From assembly GCA_032622095.1 (NCBI GenBank), contig CP136067.1, forward strand, positions 197,368,052-197,432,051: a stretch of DNA of 64,000 nt. The letters are read 5' to 3'. Positions 57,379 to 64,000 of this stretch are shown here, piece by piece (position 1 is the first letter of the stretch; each line of letters opens with the position of its first letter). Origin of the DNA: Siphonodentalium dalli. Taxonomy: Eukaryota; Mollusca; Scaphopoda; Gadilida; Siphonodentaliidae. Position numbers and translations under genes: made by a program. The notes under the pieces are model-generated. The model saw only the letters and a program-made list of their open reading frames with translations, did not search any database and was not told where the DNA came from.

Positions 57379-59928
57379 ATGATGGCCGGTGTTGATGACT
57401 TACAGTCAATGGAGCGGAACGATGAGTTATTAGATAAGATTACAGCTCAGATTGGTAAATTAAGGAAACAGATTGAAAGACTCCAGGAGGAGCAGGAGAT
57501 GGAAATGCAGAATGAGAATGCCTATTACACCAATTATTATAATAATCGTTATGATTATAATAACACTTATTCTAGGCGTAGACGGTATAAGCAGAAGAGG
57601 TCACAGAACCATAAAGGTTCACAGAGAGATGCTCATGAAGTGAATGATTTTAATCATCCTTCTAATGACAGGTTGCAAGATGATATAAATTGTTCCAGAC
57701 AATTTGTAGGTTGTTATAAATGTGGAGAGGACTCACATTTTTCTAGAGGTTGTAGGAATTTCAGGTACTGGAATAGGGGCAGAGCCAAACAGACTTATAA
57801 TAGTCATTCTTCCAGACCTCAGCAGCAGTCCATGAATCTTAATTTACAGGATCCCTCTGGTTTAAGTGGAAGTCCCGCAGAGACTGAAGTTCAGGTAGCT
57901 GGCTTTAATACAAAAGCACTTCTTGATACAGGGAGCACAGTCAGTACTATTTCAGAGCGGTTTTATACTTCATTTTTATCGAAGTCCCCACTTCAGCCTC
58001 TAAACCAGATCCTGAACATTGAGTGTGCAGATGGTAAAAGTCTTCCGTACCTAGGGTACATACACTGTCCAGTGACAGTTTCTGAGTTTACTCGGAATGC
58101 GACAAGAGATTGTATTTTTCTTGTAGTGCCAAATAGCAATTATAACTTTTCAGTTCCAGTGTTGTTAGGTACAAATGTGTTAGCTGATTTCATGGAGATT
58201 TGTAAGCAGCAGCATGGTTCTAAGTTTTTGCAGGTATCTAATCTGTCTTCTCCATGGTATATGTCATTCCGCTGTATGACATTCAGAGAAAGGAACCTTG
58301 CAAAGAAAAATTTTGTTTTAGGGCAGGTTAAATCTGCAGAGAATCAGCATGTGATCCTTCATCCAAACACAAAGAAAGTTCTTTCAGGTTTTATTGATCA
58401 CAAGATACCATATCAGCCTACATGTGCAATTTTGCAACCACTTCCAGATGATAGTCGATTTGATTTTTTAGAAATATGTCCGTACGTTGTTAAATATGAT
58501 TGCAAGAGTAATGATTCGATTGATGTTCATCTGTCCAACATTTCTTCCAGAACCATTAGCATTGCTCCTAACTCTGTAATATGCCAGATTCAACCTGTTT
58601 CAGTAGAGGATACCGAGGAGTCTAAGCCTGGTGAAACAAGTTCTTCATTTACAGATCAACTTCAGTTTGACTTATCTTCTTTGACAGCTGATGAATTTAA
58701 AGCTGGGATGAAACTTATTAAAAGTTTTTCAGATGTTTTCTCTCAGAGTGACTTGGACTTAGGTTTTTATAACAGGATTAAACATCGGATTGATATGTAT
58801 GACAGTACACCTTTTAAGCAGCGTGCAAGACACATTCCACCTAGTATGATTGAAGAGGTCAGAAATCATCTTCATCAGTTACTTTCAGCTGGAGTTATTA
58901 GAAGATCCAGGAGTCCATTCTCTTCTAATGTTGTGCTTGTTAGGAAGCGCGGTTCTAATGCTCTTAGACTCTGTGTTGATTACAGGCAACTCAATAAACA
59001 GACTATACCTGATAATTATGCTTTGCCTAGGCCAGAAATGTTGTTTGATTCTCTCAAAGGTGCCAAGTACTTCTCTGTGCTTGATTTGAAAATGGGTTTT
59101 CATCAATTAGAGATCTCCGAGGAACACAAAGAGAGAACTGCTTTTTCTGTTTCAGGATTAGGATTTTACGAGTACAATCGTTTAGCTTTTGGACTTAACA
59201 ATAGTCCAAGTTCATTTCAGAGAATGATGGAGGATTGTCTCGAAGGTTTAAACCATAATATCTGCAATATTTATATTGATGACATCATTATTTGGTCGCA
59301 GACGGTTCCAGAGATGATAGAGCGACTTGAAGCTGTTTTTGACAGATTGAGGCAGTGTAATTTGAAGCTCGCACCTTCAAAATGCAAATTCTTTCAACGT
59401 AAATGTACTTATGTTGGTTTTATAGTTTCAGAGCATGGAATTGAAACTGATCCTGAGAAAGTTGACAAAATTGTCAATTGGCCAGCTCCAGAGAATCCAG
59501 ATCAGTTGAGAAAATTTTTAGGTTTCTGTGGTTTTTATAGGAAATTTGTCAAGAATTTTTCGGCAATTTCTAAACCCCTTACAGATTTACTCCCACCCAC
59601 TAATGTTAAGAAGTCAAAGAATAAGAAGAAATCATCTTTTACAGGTAAATGGAAATGGGAAAGTGAGCAGCAGTCTGCATTTGATTATTTGAAAGATCGT
59701 CTTTCAAATCCCCCCATTTTAGGCTACCCAGACTATAGCAGACCATTTGAAATTCATATTGATGCGTCCCGGCATGGTTTAGGCTGTGTCCTTCTCCAGG
59801 AAGACGATGGCGTGATGCGGGTGATAGCATATGGCAGCCGAGGTACTACTGCCGCAGAGAAGAATTATCCCGCCCCACAAATTAGAATTTTTAGCTTTGA
59901 AATGGACAGTGACAGAGAAGTTTTATGA
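57379..59928 (+). CDS. Ty3/gypsy gag-pol, first part (nucleocapsid, protease, RT, start of RNase H)
   Basis: 849-codon ORF; an in-frame TGA lies just upstream of ATGATG. A coiled-coil-like N-terminus (residues 8-45) is followed by a Tyr/Asn-rich and basic stretch, and a CCHC zinc knuckle at residues 112-125. An aspartic protease motif LLDTGSTVST begins at 181. The reverse transcriptase (about 480-690) has the YIDD active site at 632-635. RNase H starts with HIDAS. The frame is lost within RNase H at a C-run (59873-59876): one extra base moves the conserved reading into the next frame, and the last residues of this ORF are off-frame. Only about 110 residues precede the zinc knuckle, with no recognisable capsid domain, shorter than a usual gag. 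The function is retrotransposition. Confidence 0.9.
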   Translation: MMAGVDDLQSMERNDELLDKITAQIGKLRKQIERLQEEQEMEMQNENAYYTNYYNNRYDYNNTYSRRRRYKQKRSQNHKGSQRDAHEVNDFNHPSNDRLQDDINCSRQFVGCYKCGEDSHFSRGCRNFRYWNRGRAKQTYNSHSSRPQQQSMNLNLQDPSGLSGSPAETEVQVAGFNTKALLDTGSTVSTISERFYTSFLSKSPLQPLNQILNIECADGKSLPYLGYIHCPVTVSEFTRNATRDCIFLVVPNSNYNFSVPVLLGTNVLADFMEICKQQHGSKFLQVSNLSSPWYMSFRCMTFRERNLAKKNFVLGQVKSAENQHVILHPNTKKVLSGFIDHKIPYQPTCAILQPLPDDSRFDFLEICPYVVKYDCKSNDSIDVHLSNISSRTISIAPNSVICQIQPVSVEDTEESKPGETSSSFTDQLQFDLSSLTADEFKAGMKLIKSFSDVFSQSDLDLGFYNRIKHRIDMYDSTPFKQRARHIPPSMIEEVRNHLHQLLSAGVIRRSRSPFSSNVVLVRKRGSNALRLCVDYRQLNKQTIPDNYALPRPEMLFDSLKGAKYFSVLDLKMGFHQLEISEEHKERTAFSVSGLGFYEYNRLAFGLNNSPSSFQRMMEDCLEGLNHNICNIYIDDIIIWSQTVPEMIERLEAVFDRLRQCNLKLAPSKCKFFQRKCTYVGFIVSEHGIETDPEKVDKIVNWPAPENPDQLRKFLGFCGFYRKFVKNFSAISKPLTDLLPPTNVKKSKNKKKSSFTGKWKWESEQQSAFDYLKDRLSNPPILGYPDYSRPFEIHIDASRHGLGCVLLQEDDGVMRVIAYGSRGTTAAEKNYPAPQIRIFSFEMDSDREVL

Positions 59929-62395
59929 TTACTTATATGGAAACTATTTTGTTGTGTATACAGACAATAACCCATTAACTTATGTACTTACTTCAGCTAA
60001 ATTAGATGCTACAGGTCAAAGATGGTTGTCAGCCCTTGGTGCTTTTAAATTTGATATTCTCTATAAGCCTGGTAAGACCAATACAGATGCAGATGTTTTA
60101 TCTAGGTTGGACGAGCCTTCTTCAGCTTTTAATCATGAATTTATTCCAGTTGAATCTGTAAAGACTATCTGTAACTCTTTACAGGTTCAGCAGCCTTTTG
60201 TTGAGAGTTTATGTGTTGACTCTGATGTATTGAAACCAGTTGATGAATTAGGTTATGATCTTGATGAGATGAATTACAAGGATTGGAGGAGAGCACAGGA
60301 GCGAGATAATGTTTTATCATTTTGGATGACAGCAGTTAGGCAGAAGAAATGTCCGAATAGAAGGTCTTTGCCTCCTTCAAAGGATCATTCTCCTTTTTTC
60401 AGGCATTTTTCGAAGTTGAAGTTGCAGAGAGGTGTTTTATATAGAGAGTCAACTTTTAATGGTAGTTCAACGTCTCAACTTGTATTACCTTCTTCTTATG
60501 TTAGACTTGTATTGAAGTCATTGCATAATGACATTGGACATCCCGGACGTGATAGGACTATTTCTCTGGTGAAAGAAAGATTTTATTTCCCCAGCATTGA
60601 CAGTATAGTAGATAACTGGATCAAGAATTGCCATAGATGTATAAGGAGAAAGACTTCTACAAATTTTAGAGCTCCTTTAGTTTCAGTTTCTACTTCACAG
60701 CCACTCGAGTTAGTTTGTATTGATTTTTTGTGTTTAGAATCTTGTAAAGGTGGTTATGAAAATGTTCTTGTTATTACAGATCACTTTACTAAGTATGCTC
60801 AAGCTTTTGCTACCAAGAATCAGACAGCCAAGACTACAGCCGATGTCTTATTCAATAATTTCTTTATTCATTATGGATACCCACAGCGTATACATAGTGA
60901 TCAAGGTGCAAATTTTGAGTCACAAGTCATTTCAGAACTCTGTCAGCTGTGTGGTATACAGAAGTTTAGGACTACGCCTTACCACCCCATGGGTAATGGC
61001 ATTACAGAACGATTTAATCGTACACTCATAGGAATGTTAGGTACTCTTCATCCTGACCAAAAGAAAGATTGGAAATCCTTTATTGGCCCACTTGTTCATG
61101 CATATAATTGCACACGTCACGAAACTACAGGTTATGCACCATATTTGTTAATGTTTGGCAGAGAACCAAGGTTACCAATTGATGTCATGTTTGGTTTGCA
61201 TAAATCTGAATCTGATGATGATCGTTCGTATTGTGATTATGTTACTGACCTTAAGCACAGACTTAGAGAATCTTACAGGTTAGCTTCCAGTGGTATGTCT
61301 AAGTCTCAAGAAGGTCATAAGAGGAATTATGACAAGAAAGTGAGAGGCGCTACTATACATGTAGGCGACCGTGTACTTGTTAAAACTTTAGCTTTTGATG
61401 GCAGGCATAAATTGGCGGATAAATTTGATCCGGATGTGTATGTTGTGAAAGAGCAACCGAATAGTGATATTCCAGTTTTTGTGTTGCAGGATGACTCAGG
61501 TAGAACCAGAACTTTACATAGGAATCATTTATTACCTATTGGTTCAATTCCTTTTGATCTTCCAGTTGATGATCCAACAGTTAAACCCGATTCTTTTAAA
61601 GGTGTTGATGTTCCAGCTGGACAAGATCCTGTCAGACCTGTCCCTAAACCAAGAACTGTGAGGAAAGATTATATTCCAGGCACTGTTGACAAATCTCATA
61701 AAGAGAACAGACTTAATGGTCATGTTAGTGATAGTGATGAGGAGTCAGTGATTATGTTTACTCCGCAAAATGTTCCAAGTGTCTCATTTGTTTCAGGTAA
61801 TGCGGATAATGGAGGTCCACCTCGTCCTGATGACGATCGGCGTTCGAGGATGGATCCTGGTATTTCTTCCAGTGGTGACGACCGCACTCCAAATAGGGAG
61901 CCTAGTGAAGATAATGTGATAGAATTTGTTTCAGATTATGATACACATGAGCCATTCGTTCAGACAGAACTTAGGTCCACAGGTGTACATGTAGAGGCTG
62001 AGAATAGTGTTGAGATTAATGATATTGTTCCTTCTGCAGCTGTTGCAGATGATGGAGAACGAGTTAGCGGAGATGGTGATAGAACTGTAGCTTTTGTTTC
62101 AGATGATGTAGCCTCAGGTGTTCGTTCAGATGTAGTGATTAGTAGATCTGGTAATGAGGAAATTTCTTCCCATATAGATACCAGTGTGCCAAGTCCAGTG
62201 CCTAGGAGATCGACAAGAGAAAGGAGTAAGCCATCGTGGATGCAGAAAGGAGACTTTGTTGTCAATAAATTGCAACCTATTTCAGGTAGCATGATCGACA
62301 AAAATGAGTTAATTAAGAAACTTACGGACAATCAGTTATTTTCCAGAGTTTCTCCTGATGTACTACAGTCAATATTTGAGTCAATACTTAAGTGA
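59876..62395 (+). CDS. Ty3/gypsy pol, second part (RNase H, integrase), frame-shifted
   Basis: Continues the conserved pol frame to the stop at 62395; the first Met in frame is at 59831, but the homologous part begins about 59876. It contains the rest of RNase H (YTDNNPLTY, DADVLSR). Integrase follows, with an HHCC zinc domain (HNDIGHPGR ... CHRC, near 60520-60635). The DDE triad has D in CIDFL (about 60718), D in HSDQG (about 60899) and E in ITERFNR (about 61006). A GPY/F-like module follows (VGDRVLVK ... RNHLLPI). The roughly 290-residue C-terminal tail is acidic and Ser/Asp-rich, with no known domain. There is no envelope gene. It would be translated only if the upstream frameshift is bypassed or is an error. 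Confidence 0.88.
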   Translation, partial: HKLEFLALKWTVTEKFYDYLYGNYFVVYTDNNPLTYVLTSAKLDATGQRWLSALGAFKFDILYKPGKTNTDADVLSRLDEPSSAFNHEFIPVESVKTICNSLQVQQPFVESLCVDSDVLKPVDELGYDLDEMNYKDWRRAQERDNVLSFWMTAVRQKKCPNRRSLPPSKDHSPFFRHFSKLKLQRGVLYRESTFNGSSTSQLVLPSSYVRLVLKSLHNDIGHPGRDRTISLVKERFYFPSIDSIVDNWIKNCHRCIRRKTSTNFRAPLVSVSTSQPLELVCIDFLCLESCKGGYENVLVITDHFTKYAQAFATKNQTAKTTADVLFNNFFIHYGYPQRIHSDQGANFESQVISELCQLCGIQKFRTTPYHPMGNGITERFNRTLIGMLGTLHPDQKKDWKSFIGPLVHAYNCTRHETTGYAPYLLMFGREPRLPIDVMFGLHKSESDDDRSYCDYVTDLKHRLRESYRLASSGMSKSQEGHKRNYDKKVRGATIHVGDRVLVKTLAFDGRHKLADKFDPDVYVVKEQPNSDIPVFVLQDDSGRTRTLHRNHLLPIGSIPFDLPVDDPTVKPDSFKGVDVPAGQDPVRPVPKPRTVRKDYIPGTVDKSHKENRLNGHVSDSDEESVIMFTPQNVPSVSFVSGNADNGGPPRPDDDRRSRMDPGISSSGDDRTPNREPSEDNVIEFVSDYDTHEPFVQTELRSTGVHVEAENSVEINDIVPSAAVADDGERVSGDGDRTVAFVSDDVASGVRSDVVISRSGNEEISSHIDTSVPSPVPRRSTRERSKPSWMQKGDFVVNKLQPISGSMIDKNELIKKLTDNQLFSRVSPDVLQSIFESILK

Positions 62396-63375
62396 ACTCT
62401 TGTTTTCAGGTGATATCAGTTCATCTGTGCAAGATGTATCCATATTCAGTTTACTCATGTATTTATTCCAGTAAATTTTCAGAACATTAATATTTCCAGT
62501 TAGTTACAGTTGTGTCTGTGACTATCTATCTTTACAGTGCTCTTCTCTGTAACATGGCATCCACTGCCTTGTTAGGATATTTCTCACGTGTAATGTGAGC
62601 ATTCAATCTGTGATGTACCTTGAACATATGTTGTGTCATATGTCAGATATTGTTGTGTCCATTGATTATCTTTTAATAAGTATTGTGTACTGTTGGGTAT
62701 CATGTATCATCTTCGTACGATCAGAGGTATAACTTGTTTTCCAGCTGACGATCCAGTGTAGAGCTACGACACATTTGAGGTACCAGTTTTCAAGGAATTC
62801 TTTTTTTTCTTTCTTATATGCTCTGTGAGGTGATATTATGTTCCTTTCAACTTATGATTATGTTTTTAACATTTGTGTTTTTGCTTACTCATTGAAATTT
62901 CAGATGGACCAGTGTGAATTTTGTCTACTTCAAATATTGAAGCAGATTACGACTTTTCAGCTGATTATTTACCAGCTGTCTTGAATTATTCATGGCATAG
63001 TTTCAGTTATTAGCAGGGATCAATAGCGGTGACAGTATTCTATGTTCAGTATATTTAGGTTATGATAGTGTTACATATAATCTCATTATTGCAGAGATAC
63101 ACGACAAATTTTCGACTGACGATCCAGTGGTTTAACTATTTGAGGTTCCAGTTCTCCAAGAAAATTTTGTTTCTAGTTATATACTCTGGTGATATATAGT
63201 GTTCATATCATTTCTCTTTCAGCTAATCGGTTTCGAGATTAGTTCTGAATTCAGTTTTTATTACATCGTGGTTTAGATGGTGCTCTACTATTATTATTCA
63301 GAGTGTGAGAGTTTATTGATATTTTGTAGCTTTCAGATGAATGATGCGGAGATCATTCGCCAACAGGAGGGAGAG
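62396..63375 (+). other. Gypsy 3' untranslated region and polypurine tract
   Basis: About 1 kb without an ORF, rich in TTTTCAG/TTCCAG motifs like the leader, with two related GACGATCCAGTG blocks (about 62746 and 63119). It ends with AACAGGAGGGAGAG (63362-63375), a polypurine tract directly before the 3' LTR that would prime plus-strand synthesis. Confidence 0.75.
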
Positions 63376-64000
63376 TGTGACGGTGTAATTTAGCCCTAGT
63401 TTATATACAACTAATACAAGTTAATACTGACAACTAGCAGCTAACATATTCATCCATATCACCGGTATTTACGACATCCCGTTTACCCTCTCAACTTTGC
63501 TGTATTCGATCCGTCCCTGTCTTATCACTGTCACTTCAGCCCAATGCTAAACGCTCTAGTACCGCCACTTCAAATAATACAGGTAAGCTCGCAGCTGATT
63601 GGATGACACATGGTCGCGCGTAAAGTTGTCAAAGGTTAAACAGTTTCGCGGGGTTTCAGATTAGTTGGTCAGAAAGTAAAGTTGTCTTCGGAAAGTTATT
63701 GTCTTAAAGTCTTAGTTTATTTTGTCGTCAAGATGTCGTCAAGTTGTTTAGACTATCGTTGTATACAGATCCTGACATAGTGGCCTATGTCTCATTGAAC
63801 TGGTATGTTCACAGTTTCTATATTTTATCGTTATAACATGTTTTTATTAATACTTTTGTCTTCAAGTAAATCACCATAGAGTTTGTCCATTTTGACATAA
63901 TGTATATTTCCTATTTTAATTATATTTTAATGTGATTACTTTTGTGAGGTTATCTCCCGATAACCTGAGATGCCAGTTTGTAGATATCTCAATTAGATAG
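63376..64000 (+). repeat. 3' LTR of Ty3/gypsy element (cut by window edge)
   Basis: The first 625 bp match 54177-54801 at a constant offset of 9199. I found no difference when reading them side by side. The remaining roughly 440 bp and the right flank are outside the window. Confidence 0.92.

Noticed and set aside
59639-62331. Antisense ORFs within gypsy pol
   Set aside because: Shadows of the coding strand; no domains.

Overview
The window is nuclear DNA of an animal. It holds one spliced, intron-rich gene and a dense, layered load of transposons. Overall AT-richness, GT-AG introns, APE-type LINEs, a Ty3/gypsy element, Helitrons and many small inverted-repeat elements point to a marine invertebrate, perhaps a mollusc or other lophotrochozoan. 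The taxon is my inference and is not proved by any single gene. I see no bacterial genes, rRNA, tRNA or CRISPR.

The host gene runs on the minus strand and encodes a divergent Ras-like small GTPase. Four coding exons join with matching splice phases: exon 1 (51854-51971, start Met and P-loop), exon 2 (14725-14796), exon 3 (5500-5585) and exon 4 (3207-3369, ending in the LVG before the NKxD motif). The last exon or exons lie beyond the left edge or were not recognised. Intron 1 is about 37 kb, intron 2 about 9 kb and intron 3 about 2 kb. The gene keeps the P-loop but seems to lack the usual switch I threonine and the DxxG motif.

From left to right: 0-6.5 kb holds exons 4 and 3, small inverted-repeat elements and a hairpin element. 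6.6-12.1 kb is a LINE with two intact ORFs. 12-19.4 kb holds small elements, exon 2, a decayed CR1-like LINE and CT microsatellites. 19.4-29.4 kb is a foldback whose loop holds five head-to-tail Helitron copies. 29.5-31.7 kb has nested palindromes. 31.85-33.07 kb is a 25-bp satellite carrying 48 CACGTG sites. 33.7-42.7 kb has TIR elements, a duplicated segment, LINE tails and an 80-bp satellite. 42.9-48.8 kb is a second Helitron array of six units, one with further elements nested inside. 48.9-50.2 kb is a 16-bp satellite in two opposite-facing blocks. 50.5-52.1 kb has more MITEs and exon 1. 53.3-53.7 kb is a 42-bp satellite. 54.18 kb to the right edge is a young Ty3/gypsy element: two LTRs identical where both are visible, and one single-base frameshift in pol.

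Most of the window is therefore one giant intron used as a transposon landing zone, with insertions up to three or four levels deep. The signals I rate highest are a roughly 57-nt periodic run of polypyrimidine-AG motifs in the gypsy leader, the E-box satellite, the Helitron concatemer in a foldback loop, hairpin elements whose arms change in concert between copies, and the degenerate GTPase.
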